NCBI GenBank assembly: GCA_018399235.1
Contig: JAGYOX010000007.1
Span: forward strand, 1 to 47,665
Length of the DNA stretch: 47,665 nt
Reading direction: 5' to 3'
Source: Desulfobacterales bacterium
GTDB taxonomy: Bacteria > Desulfobacterota > Desulfobacteria > Desulfobacterales > Desulfosalsimonadaceae
Part shown: positions 15,577 through 24,016 of the stretch, piece by piece
How the letters are laid out: each line of letters starts with the position of its first letter
How positions within the stretch are numbered: the first letter of the stretch is position 1
Notes under the pieces: generated by a model
Seen by the model: the letters and a program-made list of their open reading frames with translations, nothing else
Databases searched by the model: none
Told to the model about the DNA's origin: nothing
Made by a program: the position numbers and the translations under genes

Positions 15577-16224
15577 ATGACAAACAATATGATTCTTGTG
15601 GTTGCCACTCGAAATAAAGGAAAAACAGCCGAAATCCGGGATCTGCTGAAAGATTTCCCGATTATGATAAAGAATTTGGATGATTTCGGCCCGATTCCAG
15701 AGGCTCCGGAAGATGGCAGCACGTTCGACGATAATGCCTATCAGAAATCAAGCCTCACGGCCAGGGTTCTTGGGCTGCCGGCATTAGCAGATGATTCGGG
15801 CCTTTGTGTGGATGCCCTGGGTGGCGCACCGGGTATATACTCCGCCCGCTATGCCGGAAAAAATGCCACAGATGCTGAAAACTGCGCCAAGCTATTGGAT
15901 GCCATGAAGGGCGCTCAAGATCGGGATGCCGCATTTGAATGCGTCTTGTCCCTGGCCGTGCCTACAGAGGCCGCCCTGACATATGAAGCGCGATGTGAAG
16001 GACTGATATTAGAAAAACCAGTGGGAGAAAATGGATTCGGGTATGATCCGATTTTCTATTATCCGCCGCTGGATAAAACTTTCGCCCAATTAACCATGGA
16101 GGAAAAAAGCCGGGTGAGTCACCGGGGAAAAGCACTCCGTCAGTTCAAAGCGGAGATTGAAAACGTCCTTGTATGGATCAACCAACAAATGCCAAGGCAG
16201 GAAAAGTTTAAATGTCAAGAGTGA
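15577..16224 (+). CDS. rdgB: XTP/dITP pyrophosphatase (Ham1/RdgB)
   Basis: House-cleaning enzyme that hydrolyses ITP, dITP and XTP to monophosphates, preventing their entry into nucleic acids. It shows the family start (VVATRNKGKTAEI), the ADDSGLCVDALGGAPGIYSARYAG block with metal-binding aspartates, GENGFGYDPIF, and the C-terminal SHRGKAL substrate loop. The length of 215 aa is slightly above the usual ~195. The initiation codon could be the ATG at 15577 or the one four codons later (15589); neither has a strong ribosome site. It is followed closely by a nitroreductase gene. Confidence 0.95.
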   Translation: MTNNMILVVATRNKGKTAEIRDLLKDFPIMIKNLDDFGPIPEAPEDGSTFDDNAYQKSSLTARVLGLPALADDSGLCVDALGGAPGIYSARYAGKNATDAENCAKLLDAMKGAQDRDAAFECVLSLAVPTEAALTYEARCEGLILEKPVGENGFGYDPIFYYPPLDKTFAQLTMEEKSRVSHRGKALRQFKAEIENVLVWINQQMPRQEKFKCQE

Positions 16225-16252
16225 TGGCTTCGTAAATGGAAAGGAAAACTGT

Positions 16253-16837
16253 ATGATCGGCGATCTGGTAAAAAAAACCCGCAGCTGCAGACGGTTTAAG
16301 GAGAACCGGCCCATTGACCCGGATACCCTTGCCTCCCTTGTCGACCTGGGTCGACTCTCAGCATCTGCCGCCAACCGGCAACCATTGAAATACATAACTT
16401 CATGCGATCCCTCGGTAAATGCTCAAATTTTTCAATGCCTTGCATGGGCGGCATACTTAAAAGACTGGAAGGGGCCTGCAGAGGGGGAACGGCCGAGCGC
16501 CTATATCGTCATGCTGGGGGATACGGATATCAGCACCGACTTCTGGTGCGACCACGGCATTGCGGGGCAAAGCATTCTTTTAGGGGCATGCGAGATGGGT
16601 ATCGCCGGATGCTTTATCGGCGCCATTAACCATGAAAAGCTGCGTGATGTGTTAAACATCCCTGAACGCTATAGGATTATGCTGGTTATCGCATTGGGTG
16701 AACCGGCTGAAAAAATTGTCCTTGAATCCACCGAACCGAATGGGAATATTAAATATTGGCGGGATGAAAAAGGCGTTCACCATGTTCCCAAACGTCCGCT
16801 CAAGGAAGTCATCCTTAGAACATATAATGCTGGATAG
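16253..16837 (+). CDS. Nitroreductase-family FMN oxidoreductase
   Basis: Small (194 aa) flavoprotein of the nitroreductase fold. The N-terminus KKTRSCRRFKENRPI with the serine/arginine FMN-phosphate contact (RSxRRF), the ASAANRQPLKY region and the C-terminal LVIALGEPAEK are typical. The ATG at 16253 is preferred because AAGGA lies 7 nt upstream and it avoids overlap with rdgB; a longer frame starting at 16157 would overlap rdgB by 68 nt. The substrate is unknown; in anaerobes such proteins often reduce nitro compounds, quinones or enones with NAD(P)H. It is possibly co-transcribed with rdgB. Confidence 0.88.
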   Translation: MIGDLVKKTRSCRRFKENRPIDPDTLASLVDLGRLSASAANRQPLKYITSCDPSVNAQIFQCLAWAAYLKDWKGPAEGERPSAYIVMLGDTDISTDFWCDHGIAGQSILLGACEMGIAGCFIGAINHEKLRDVLNIPERYRIMLVIALGEPAEKIVLESTEPNGNIKYWRDEKGVHHVPKRPLKEVILRTYNAG

Positions 16838-16902
16838 GATTTGCTAAGTATTTGTAATTTAAACAAAATTATATAGTATTTGAATAGGTTTGATAACCAA
16901 TA

Positions 16903-18642
16903 ATGACAGATCCGCAAACCGAAAAGAAAGATTGGGAAAAACACCTCAAACGGGTGGAAAAACTGGACATCGACAGGCAGCGCATCCTGTCGATGTCTTC
17001 CGAACAGGCATACCGTGAGATACTGGATCACCCGCAGCCTACGGCGCTTATCCAGTCGTTTGCCGAAGAAGACTTCTTTTTTCTGATTCATGATATCGGC
17101 CCGTCTGACTCCCTGGAACTGCTCGCCATGGCTTCAGCCCGGCAGTGGGAATACATCCTGGATGTGGAAATCTGGCATCGGGACCGGATTAATCTGAAAT
17201 CTGCGACCCACTGGTTAAGCCTTCTCCTGAAAGCGGCGCCCGGCCGGTTTATTAAATGGGCATTGGAAGAAAAACACGATTTAGTGGAATATTATTTGTA
17301 TAACACCATAGATATGCGTATTCGCGAGCATGATCAGGATGTATCCGAGCTGGAGGATGATTTCTTCACCTTTGACGATGTATTCTATATCCGCCTGATC
17401 GATCCGCCGGAGCAACGGGAATCCGATCCGGATACGCTGGAACAGCAGCAGGCATTCCTGGCTGATATGATTCACCGCCTCGCCATGACGGACCATATAA
17501 GATATCAGGAAACCATCCTCCGGGCCGGCAATGTACTTCCCGCTGAAAGCGAAGAAGAGGCTTTTCGGTTTCGCAATGTCCGTCTGGCTGAAAAAGGGTT
17601 TCTGCCGTTTGATGAGGCCATCGGCGTTTATCAACCGATAAATATTAATATATTGAAAAAACAGAAAAAAGAAATACCCTACCAGCGGACGCCGGATTTT
17701 TTTGCCCCGATCCCACTCAACCATATCGCTTTCCTTGATAAAAACAACCGGTTTAGCCGGGCCTTGAGCCTCATCCGCCTGGATGAAACATTCCAGCAGA
17801 TACAAATTGAGTTCGCCGGACTTTGCAACCAGATCGCCTCAGCCGATCAAAGGCCGATCCATGACCGAAACGAACTGCGGGAGATCGTCAAAAAAGCCTG
17901 CGGCTACTTGGAAATCGGGCTTGAACGGCTGGCCGGGAAAAAAACCGGCCTTGACGACAACCGGACCGCGGCATTTATAAAGAGCTACCCGCTGATAGAT
18001 ATATTCCGGTTGGGATACGGGTTGGTGCTCAACCTGCGGCAACGCGCCAAACAGTGGCAGCAGCAAAGCTGGTTCGCCAACAACTGCCTGGCTTTGAGCT
18101 TCTGGGATGAATTCCTGGTGGGCGTAATCGGCGGACTTCTTGTCAACCGGCCAAAATTTTTTGATAATTTTCAAACCGAAGGTTTGTATCGGGAGTTCTC
18201 ATCCCTCGCGGATGTCAAATCAACCCATGCGGCGTTAAAACAAGCCATGGCTTTCGACGATATGCTCTCCTGCATGCCGATCAATATCTCCCGCCTGCCG
18301 GATGATTACTTTGTCACCTACAAAAATCTTCTGCTTACCATGTGGGCCCGGCATGAACTCGAGCTTCCTGTCTCTGCTGAGCCTATCAAAATTGAAACCT
18401 TCAGACCATTTTACCGGTCTATCTGGAGGAGCGGGAGCAAGCCGCCGAAGATTAAAAAGTCGATAAAATCAGATTTCCTTGAATGGCTTTCCGAGACCTC
18501 GGCATTTACAAAAGAAGAAATATCTAACAATCTGGGGCGCGCCTTGGAGAACCTGTTTGCCGAGATCGCGTCGGAATACGGTGAAGTAACCGCTGAAAAC
18601 CTTGATCCCAGATTCGTGCAGCTCTTTATGCTGATATCATAA
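16903..18642 (+). CDS. DUF6178-family protein
   Basis: A 579-aa protein that I recognise as DUF6178, a family largely limited to deltaproteobacteria/Desulfobacterota. The N-terminal part carries the conserved core RILSMSSEQAYREILDHPQP...FPEED-like...FFFLIHDIGPSDSLELLA...RQWEYILDVEIWHRDRI. It is acidic and helix-rich, with no transmembrane segment or signal peptide, so probably cytoplasmic. No catalytic motif is evident, and the function is unknown for the family. It starts about 65 nt after the nitroreductase with a poor ribosome site. It is convergent with the RACo-like gene. Confidence 0.75.
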   Translation: MTDPQTEKKDWEKHLKRVEKLDIDRQRILSMSSEQAYREILDHPQPTALIQSFAEEDFFFLIHDIGPSDSLELLAMASARQWEYILDVEIWHRDRINLKSATHWLSLLLKAAPGRFIKWALEEKHDLVEYYLYNTIDMRIREHDQDVSELEDDFFTFDDVFYIRLIDPPEQRESDPDTLEQQQAFLADMIHRLAMTDHIRYQETILRAGNVLPAESEEEAFRFRNVRLAEKGFLPFDEAIGVYQPININILKKQKKEIPYQRTPDFFAPIPLNHIAFLDKNNRFSRALSLIRLDETFQQIQIEFAGLCNQIASADQRPIHDRNELREIVKKACGYLEIGLERLAGKKTGLDDNRTAAFIKSYPLIDIFRLGYGLVLNLRQRAKQWQQQSWFANNCLALSFWDEFLVGVIGGLLVNRPKFFDNFQTEGLYREFSSLADVKSTHAALKQAMAFDDMLSCMPINISRLPDDYFVTYKNLLLTMWARHELELPVSAEPIKIETFRPFYRSIWRSGSKPPKIKKSIKSDFLEWLSETSAFTKEEISNNLGRALENLFAEIASEYGEVTAENLDPRFVQLFMLIS

Positions 18643-18646
18643 AGAG

Positions 18647-18674
18647 GTTTCAGTGTTCAGGTTTCAGTGTTCAG
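18647..18674. repeat. Tandem 14-bp repeat downstream of the DUF6178 gene
   Basis: GTTTCAGTGTTCAG occurs twice with no gap (18647-18660 and 18661-18674). Each copy is two 7-nt halves, so the array has a 7-nt period. Together with CCTGACACCTGATGAAACCT near 18697-18716 it can form an imperfect hairpin that may terminate transcription between the two convergent genes. Confidence 0.6.
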
Positions 18675-18769
18675 GGGTGAGAATGGAAATATTCAGGCCT
18701 GACACCTGATGAAACCTTTCGCCGAAGTGTCCGTAACGTCTTTTCCAGAACAAACACTATAAAATCAGG

Positions 18770-20317
18770 CTAACAAACCTGATGTACAGACGGAAAATGG
18801 GCGGCCTCCGTGTGCGGTAGAAACTTGGCCGCACTGAAGCGGTTCATGAACTCCTGGTTTACATTTAATTCGAGGTAGGTGATATTCTGGTAAATCCGTT
18901 CAACCTCGTCCATGGCGGCCCTGGAACTGAGCAGACGGCCTGCACCGCCAAGTGAGCTGTTGCCTAGCGATTGATAGGTATCTTCGGGCAAATCCGGTAT
19001 CATGCCGATAGTTATGGCCGATCGGGGGCGGATAAAGGAACCGAACGTGCCGGCAACGTAGAATCTCGCAATATCTTTAAATGTCACCCCCACGTAGCCG
19101 GTAATGGTCTCAAGAATTGTATACATGGCGGCCTTGGATCGGATAAGGCTGTCAAGATCGGCCTGGCCGATCGTGAGTGCCTCTCCGGTCGCCGATGTCG
19201 TTTCATCCGCAACCACCAGGCGCCGTTCATCATTTGACTCGTAAACCCGTTCCGACGCGGCATCCGTCACCAAGCGGCCCCTTATATCCAACATCCCGGC
19301 AAGAAAAAGCTGGGCCACCAGATCAATCATCCCCGAACCGCAGATGCCCTTGGCCGGTTGATTCTCGATGGTGTGAATATCGAAATAACGCGTTTTCGGG
19401 TCGATCCTTACCTGATCGATGACACCGGGGGCAGCCGTCATGCCGATTTCTGAAACCCCGCCTTCCAGCGCCGGACCGGCAGCACCCGCGCAGGCAACCA
19501 GCCAGTCCCTGTTGCCGAGGACCACTTCGGCATTGGTCCCGACATCAACCAACATGGAGATTTTATCACTCTCATGCAACCCGGAATAAAGGATTCCGGA
19601 TATCAGATCCCCGCCAAAGTAACTGCCGACATTTGGAAATACAAAGACCCGCGCATCTTTATGGATATCAATATTTAGAGATGCCGCCGGAATCAAACCC
19701 GGACGGTTTACCACCGGTATATAAGGCTCGCGGATAATCCCGCCGGGGGCAAGTCCCATAAAGAGATGCACCATACTGGTATTGCCGGCCACAGTCATTA
19801 GATACACATCGCCGGCGTCGGCACCGGCATCCCTGCATATCCTCTCAATATGGGTTTGAAGGCCATCAATAATCAATCGGTTGAGCTTTTTCAGCCCGCC
19901 CTCTTTGTCTGCATAATGAATGCGCTCAAGGATATCCGGCCCGACTTCAATCTGGGGATTATCAAATGCCTGTTCCGCCATTTCTTCGCCGGTATCCAGG
20001 TTGATCAGCCGAAGGACCACCCGGGTAGTGCCCAAATCGACGGCGATACCGAGAAAAGGGGTATCATCTGTTGGGGTCTTTATGCCGATCAGCCGCCATC
20101 TTCCGTAATCGTTAAAACAAAGACAGCGCGCCCGGTATCCCCACTGTCGCAAGCGGGTCGGCAGTTTTTTTAAAACAGACAGATCAATATCTATGGTTTC
20201 GGCATTAAAGGCAGATTTTAAGGCGGCTTTTAGACGATCCGCATCCGCGCGGTTGTCATCCAGGGAGGGCTTTGGTAAATCGATGGTTCTCGTCCATCCG
20301 TTAGACTCATCCGGCAT
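18770..20317 (-). CDS. RACo-like ASKHA ATPase (corrinoid-protein reductive activator) lacking the ferredoxin domain
   Basis: Belongs to the DUF4445/RACo-RamA group that uses ATP to drive reduction of inactive Co(II) corrinoid proteins. The ASKHA core is clear: AVDLGTTRVVLRLI (phosphate 1), VAGNTSMVHLFMG, VDVGTNAEVVLGN, CAGAAGPALEGG, GICGSGMIDL, FYVAGTFGSFI, and the typical end AAKFLPHTE. The length is 515 aa because the N-terminal [2Fe-2S] ferredoxin domain of RACo (about 100 residues) is absent. The protein begins at the linker region (LPKPSLDDNRADADRL), and an in-frame stop lies about 10 codons upstream of the ATG. The start has no strong ribosome site. It is the last gene of the cooC group. 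It may rely on a separate ferredoxin (inference). Confidence 0.85.
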   Translation of the reverse strand: MPDESNGWTRTIDLPKPSLDDNRADADRLKAALKSAFNAETIDIDLSVLKKLPTRLRQWGYRARCLCFNDYGRWRLIGIKTPTDDTPFLGIAVDLGTTRVVLRLINLDTGEEMAEQAFDNPQIEVGPDILERIHYADKEGGLKKLNRLIIDGLQTHIERICRDAGADAGDVYLMTVAGNTSMVHLFMGLAPGGIIREPYIPVVNRPGLIPAASLNIDIHKDARVFVFPNVGSYFGGDLISGILYSGLHESDKISMLVDVGTNAEVVLGNRDWLVACAGAAGPALEGGVSEIGMTAAPGVIDQVRIDPKTRYFDIHTIENQPAKGICGSGMIDLVAQLFLAGMLDIRGRLVTDAASERVYESNDERRLVVADETTSATGEALTIGQADLDSLIRSKAAMYTILETITGYVGVTFKDIARFYVAGTFGSFIRPRSAITIGMIPDLPEDTYQSLGNSSLGGAGRLLSSRAAMDEVERIYQNITYLELNVNQEFMNRFSAAKFLPHTEAAHFPSVHQVC

Positions 20318-20383
20318 ATAAGGTTATAAAACCCTTTCGTTCAGATAACTAAACTTTAAACTCTCTTAAAAAGCCGATTTTGA

Positions 20384-20507
20384 GATGGCGAAGTAAAAAG
20401 TTTAAAATCAAGGCGCGCAAATCCCGAGGAATGCAGCGTACTTAGTGGTACGTGAAATTCCGAGGGATGCAGCGCAACACAGATATTGGACTTTTTACTT
20501 CGCCATC
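20384..20507. repeat. Dispersed palindromic element, copy 1 (124 bp)
   Basis: The ends are a perfect 18-bp inverted repeat: GATGGCGAAGTAAAAAGT (20384-20401) and its reverse complement (20490-20507). The interior has a second hairpin (GTACTTAGTGGTAC, near 20439) and near-repeated GAGG(A/G)ATGCAGCG. A close copy lies at 28335-28471. The right end overlaps the stop codon of the MBL hydrolase gene (20506-20508) by two bases. It resembles a MITE/REP-type element. Confidence 0.8.
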
Positions 20508-21345
20508 AAACTTCGAAGCTCATATCCCGTCCTACAGCATAGCAAATAAGACCGGATTTTCGTTCAGATATAATATTACGGGTTTGACTCAATATATGAT
20601 CTATGCCCTGATCCGTACGATCCCGATTATGATGAAAAAAGCCCAGTCGTTTCACCCCGGCCGCCAAGCCGAGCTCCAGGGCGTCTGTATAGGTTGAATG
20701 CCCCCATTCGATGCTTTGGGCGTATTCCTCCGGTGTATATTCAGCATCATGGAATAACAGGTCCGCCCCTTCACAAAAGGCTGCATAGTCTTTAAACTTC
20801 AATCCCCCGGGATGGGTATAGCCCAGCTCGTTATCGGTTAAAAAAACAAACGATTTGCCATCTTCAGTAAATTTATACCCGCACCCGCTGTTGGGATGGC
20901 TCAGGGCAATGGGGGTAACCGTCACGGAATCGATCTGAAAATCTGACGGGCATCCTTTTTGATAGGTAATCTGTGCGCGCAAATCCGAATATCGCACCGG
21001 AAAATGCGGAGGGCTCATCATCTTGGTGACAATGGTTTCAACAAACTTTCCAGGAAAGGGACACCTGTAGATCTGGATATCCGCCTCCGGGTTATATAAA
21101 GGCTTAAAAAACGGAAATCCCAATAGATGATCCCAATGGGAATGCGTAAACAGCACATGAAAGAGACGGCATCCTTCGATGGTAACTTGGTTGCCAAGCC
21201 TCCGCATACCGGTACCCGCATCAACAATAATCAGTTCCCCGTTTTTGGTACGGATTTCAATACAGGTAGTATCCCCGCCGTATTTATGATACTCAGGCCC
21301 TGAAACCGGTATGGAACCCCTGGAGCCCCAGCATTTGATATACAT
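20506..21345 (-). CDS. MBL-fold metal-dependent hydrolase
   Basis: Metallo-beta-lactamase fold hydrolase of 279 aa. The di-metal motif is H68-S-H70-W-D72-H73; further metal ligands are probably in the IALSHPNSG segment, LFHDAEY and the final FFHHNRD. The N-terminus KCWGSRGSIPVSGPEYHKYGGDTTC is typical of the PhnP/cAMP-phosphodiesterase-like branch, so a phosphodiester substrate is plausible. The ATG has AAAGGG upstream. It lies between the PrmA-like gene (30 nt upstream) and the RACo-like gene, and may serve maturation or signalling there. Its stop codon is partly supplied by the palindromic repeat. Confidence 0.85.
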   Translation of the reverse strand: MYIKCWGSRGSIPVSGPEYHKYGGDTTCIEIRTKNGELIIVDAGTGMRRLGNQVTIEGCRLFHVLFTHSHWDHLLGFPFFKPLYNPEADIQIYRCPFPGKFVETIVTKMMSPPHFPVRYSDLRAQITYQKGCPSDFQIDSVTVTPIALSHPNSGCGYKFTEDGKSFVFLTDNELGYTHPGGLKFKDYAAFCEGADLLFHDAEYTPEEYAQSIEWGHSTYTDALELGLAAGVKRLGFFHHNRDRTDQGIDHILSQTRNIISERKSGLICYAVGRDMSFEV

Positions 21346-21375
21346 CGAGTACCCTTTCCACGGCCAACGTTCGTT

Positions 21376-22278
21376 TCAGCGACAGCGTTTCATCTTTCCG
21401 AAAATCGTGTGCCAGATGCCGTCCTGTATCCATTCGTCAAGAATTTCAGCCCGGCATTGGGCAAGCCTTTCTTTTATCAGCCGGGCTTGCGTACGCATAA
21501 GCCCGGATAATATAAACCATTTTTTCTCTCTAAACCCTGGCCCGGCGACCAGCTCTTTCATAACATCATAGTGGATGTTGGCAACTACCAAGTCGGCCGG
21601 ATAATCGATAAAGTCCTGCGCCCTGCCGGCGACCGAAACGATTCGGCCCTCCAATCGATTTTGGCGGATATTGTTTAGGGCAGTAGTCGCCGCCAGAAAG
21701 TTGTTGTCCACAGCAACTGCTGTTGTCGCCCCGAGTTTTACCGCTGCAATAGCGAGAAGCCCGGTCCCGGCTCCCAAATCAAGCATGGTTCCAACCCTTT
21801 CAACGGCCATCAGCTGCTCTATTGCCGAAAGGCAATGCCGGGTCGTCGGATGGTTGCCGGCACCAAACACAACGCCCGGATCCAACAGGATAGGCACCTC
21901 CTTCGAACTGGCGGGCGCTTTTGCCCATGGCGGCATAACCCTGAACCGACCCGTCTGAATGGGAACGACCGGCCCGCCATGCCAGTCCTCATAACTCATC
22001 TCAAACCGATCATTTAATATCAAATCCGGCTGCACAGATAAAAGCTTTTTTATCTTATCATCCGCCGGTTTCGTAAAAAACAAAAAAGACGTATCGTCTT
22101 CTTCCCAGTTTCCGATAAACGCGGACCCCATCCAGCGATTCACTGCGCCCGCCAGTCGACCGGATAAATAATAAATATAAAGAAACTTATAAGGTGGCGC
22201 CGTATCCAAACCTTCAGGATCAATATGTAGTGTTTTAGCGTTTCTATATATATTAGAATATTTTTTCAAATAACGCAA
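21376..22278 (-). CDS. PrmA-like (ribosomal protein L11-type) SAM methyltransferase
   Basis: Class I methyltransferase with the PrmA signature. The loop DPGVVFGAGNHPTTRHCL (residues 133-150) precedes the SAM-binding glycine motif DLGAGTGLL (167-175), and VVANIHYDV stands in the motif IV position. PrmA trimethylates ribosomal protein L11, but here the gene overlaps the 3' end of cooC by 26 nt and precedes two more genes of the cooC/RACo group. Another protein substrate is therefore worth considering. The initiation codon appears to be TTG at 22278 (or TTG at 22269), with no ribosome site, as expected for translational coupling. The length is 300 aa, normal for PrmA. Confidence 0.8.
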   Translation of the reverse strand: MRYLKKYSNIYRNAKTLHIDPEGLDTAPPYKFLYIYYLSGRLAGAVNRWMGSAFIGNWEEDDTSFLFFTKPADDKIKKLLSVQPDLILNDRFEMSYEDWHGGPVVPIQTGRFRVMPPWAKAPASSKEVPILLDPGVVFGAGNHPTTRHCLSAIEQLMAVERVGTMLDLGAGTGLLAIAAVKLGATTAVAVDNNFLAATTALNNIRQNRLEGRIVSVAGRAQDFIDYPADLVVANIHYDVMKELVAGPGFREKKWFILSGLMRTQARLIKERLAQCRAEILDEWIQDGIWHTIFGKMKRCR

Positions 22279-22999
22279 ATGCCGAAGTCACAGACTGATT
22301 CTTTTCAGGTAAATCAATAATCGGGGTTCCCTCGAAATCGTATTCGTAAATGGAAGGATCCTCATTGACCGCTCCCAACAGCTCAATGCCGGCCTCCTCC
22401 ACCATCTGTGCGACTTTATCCGGCACACCGTTTTTTGCCTGATTAAAAATAAGACAGGTCCGCTCCACGCCAATATTTAATTCCGATGCGAGTTCGTTGA
22501 TCCGAAGCCCCGCCTGAAGCCCCCTTCTTGAGGCATCCGTTACAATCAGCAATACATTGACATTCTTCGTTGTCAATCGGCTGATGTGCTCCATTCCGGC
22601 TTCATTATCCATAACGATATAGGGATAGTTGTCCGACAGTTGCTCAAGCGCATGGGTAAGAAGGTTGTTGGCCGCACAATAACAGCCCTGTCCTTCCGGC
22701 TGCCCCATCACGATGAGATCATAATCGCCGGTTTCAATAACCGCCTCTTCCATTCTCATGGTCATAAATACATCTTTGGTCATCCCGCTTGGCACATTGC
22801 CCTTTTTCATATCCTCGCGGGCATCACCGAGCGTATCAGGGACTTCCAAACCCAGAACCTCGTTAAAATTATAATTAGAATCCGCATCTACAGCAAGAAT
22901 AGGGGTTTTTTTGTTTTTCACCATATACTTGACGAGCAAGCCGGCAAGGGTCGTCTTCCCGGTTCCGCCTTTTCCAGCCAATGCAACCGTATATGCCAT
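22253..22999 (-). CDS. cooC: CooC-family nickel-insertion ATPase for CO dehydrogenase / acetyl-CoA synthase
   Basis: MinD-like P-loop ATPase of 248 aa. It has the deviant Walker A GKGGTGKTT (residues 9-17), the switch region DADSNYNFNEVLG, and the C106-Y-C108 motif that binds nickel or zinc at the dimer interface in CooC1/AcsF. These proteins load nickel into CODH or ACS of the Wood-Ljungdahl pathway. AAGGAG precedes the ATG. It is the first gene of a minus-strand operon with the PrmA-like, MBL and RACo-like genes, which supports a C1/acetyl-CoA maturation role. The CODH/ACS structural genes themselves are not in the window. Confidence 0.93.
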   Translation of the reverse strand: MAYTVALAGKGGTGKTTLAGLLVKYMVKNKKTPILAVDADSNYNFNEVLGLEVPDTLGDAREDMKKGNVPSGMTKDVFMTMRMEEAVIETGDYDLIVMGQPEGQGCYCAANNLLTHALEQLSDNYPYIVMDNEAGMEHISRLTTKNVNVLLIVTDASRRGLQAGLRINELASELNIGVERTCLIFNQAKNGVPDKVAQMVEEAGIELLGAVNEDPSIYEYDFEGTPIIDLPEKNQSVTSAFALFEKIF

Positions 23000-23421
23000 T
23001 TAATCCGTATCTCCTTTCATCGTCTGTGTGAAAATAATTAATTTTTTCCACAGACCCTCAAATTATAAAACAATATAACTAGTGTCCAAACGAAAACCAG
23101 GATTTTTTGTCAAGATCAAGGAAGGCGAAAATTTTAACCGCAGACATACTCAAGTATTTTGAGGATTAAAATTTGAGCCTGACACAGATATTGGCGAAAA
23201 AGACAATTTTCGTTCAGACACTAACTACGTATGCCACTTGATAGGCTCAGTCAAGGAACTTTTGCTTTACTGGTAGTCCGCTCTGGCACCTGATTCCGGT
23301 TTTAAAAAAATAATAATATAACCAAAAATTCTTTAACGGTCGAGGGTATCCGCACCAAAAAAAATCGGTTCTTGCAGAACTCATTAGATTGATTATATAT
23401 TTATTAAAAAGGGGGTTGATT
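23000..23421. other. Intergenic region upstream of cooC and the SixA-like gene
   Basis: A 422-bp spacer with no gene seen. It contains a palindromic repeat element (23080-23223) and AT-rich stretches on both sides that presumably hold the divergent promoters. Confidence 0.55.
23080..23223. repeat. Dispersed palindromic element, diverged relative (144 bp)
   Basis: The ends form a 17-bp inverted repeat with two mismatches: TAGTGTCCAAACGAAAA (23080-23096) and TTTTCGTTCAGACACTA (23207-23223). An inner inverted repeat (AAATTTTAA / TTAAAATTT) is present. The segment ACACAGATATTGG is shared with the elements at 20384-20507 and 28335-28471 in the same relative place, suggesting a common family with different termini. 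Confidence 0.7.
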
Positions 23422-23883
23422 ATGGCACTGTTTTTAGTTCAACATGGCAAAAACCTAAAAAAGGATGTGGATCCCGGACAACCGCTTTCTGATGAGGGGG
23501 TTGCCGAGGTTAAACGGATTGCCCAAACCGCATCGAATTACAACGTTCAAGTGGATGAAATCAGACATAGCGGAAAACAGCGGGCGCTTCAAACCGCGGA
23601 GATCTTTGCGGATTATCTTCAAGCAGCCGGCGGTATTCACGAAATGGAGGGGATAAAAGCGCTTGACGATGTGGTACCCATTGCCGAGACAATAGAGGCC
23701 AACAAGAACATCATGCTGGTCGGCCACTTGCCGTTCATGGAGCGCTTGACCAGTTATCTGACTGCAGGCAACCAGGATATTACGATAATGAAGTTTCAAA
23801 ATGGGGGGATCGTGTGCCTGGATCAACTTGATGATAGCGGCGATTGGGCGATTAAATGGACGCTGATGCCGAATATCGGTTAA
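23422..23883 (+). CDS. sixA: SixA-like phosphohistidine phosphatase (histidine phosphatase superfamily)
   Basis: Histidine phosphatase fold, 153 aa from the ATG at 23422 (GGGGG-type ribosome site about 8 nt upstream; a longer frame from 23389 is less likely). Conserved parts: catalytic H8 in LVQHGKN, the DEIRHSGKQRALQTAEIF segment with phosphate-binding arginine, and the second histidine in MLVGHLPFMERL. SixA dephosphorylates phosphohistidine on signalling or PTS proteins. Note that the usual RHG triad reads Q7-H8-G9, so the first arginine is replaced. Divergent from the cooC group; possibly co-transcribed with the next gene. Confidence 0.85.
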   Translation: MALFLVQHGKNLKKDVDPGQPLSDEGVAEVKRIAQTASNYNVQVDEIRHSGKQRALQTAEIFADYLQAAGGIHEMEGIKALDDVVPIAETIEANKNIMLVGHLPFMERLTSYLTAGNQDITIMKFQNGGIVCLDQLDDSGDWAIKWTLMPNIG

Positions 23884-24016
23884 GTATGTCGGCGGTGGTG
23901 AAAATTATTGCTTCTCCAGAGCATCTGTGGCATATATTTTTATTTATATAGTATTCAAATGCTTCGCCGCAGATAGGCGGATATAGAGGATCGGTATTGA
24001 AAAGGATAGAAAAGCG

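Noticed and set aside
20384-20507. Insertion sequence or small RNA gene
   Set aside because: No transposase frame is present and the length of 124 bp with terminal inverted repeats fits a MITE/REP-like element; RNA function cannot be judged from sequence alone.
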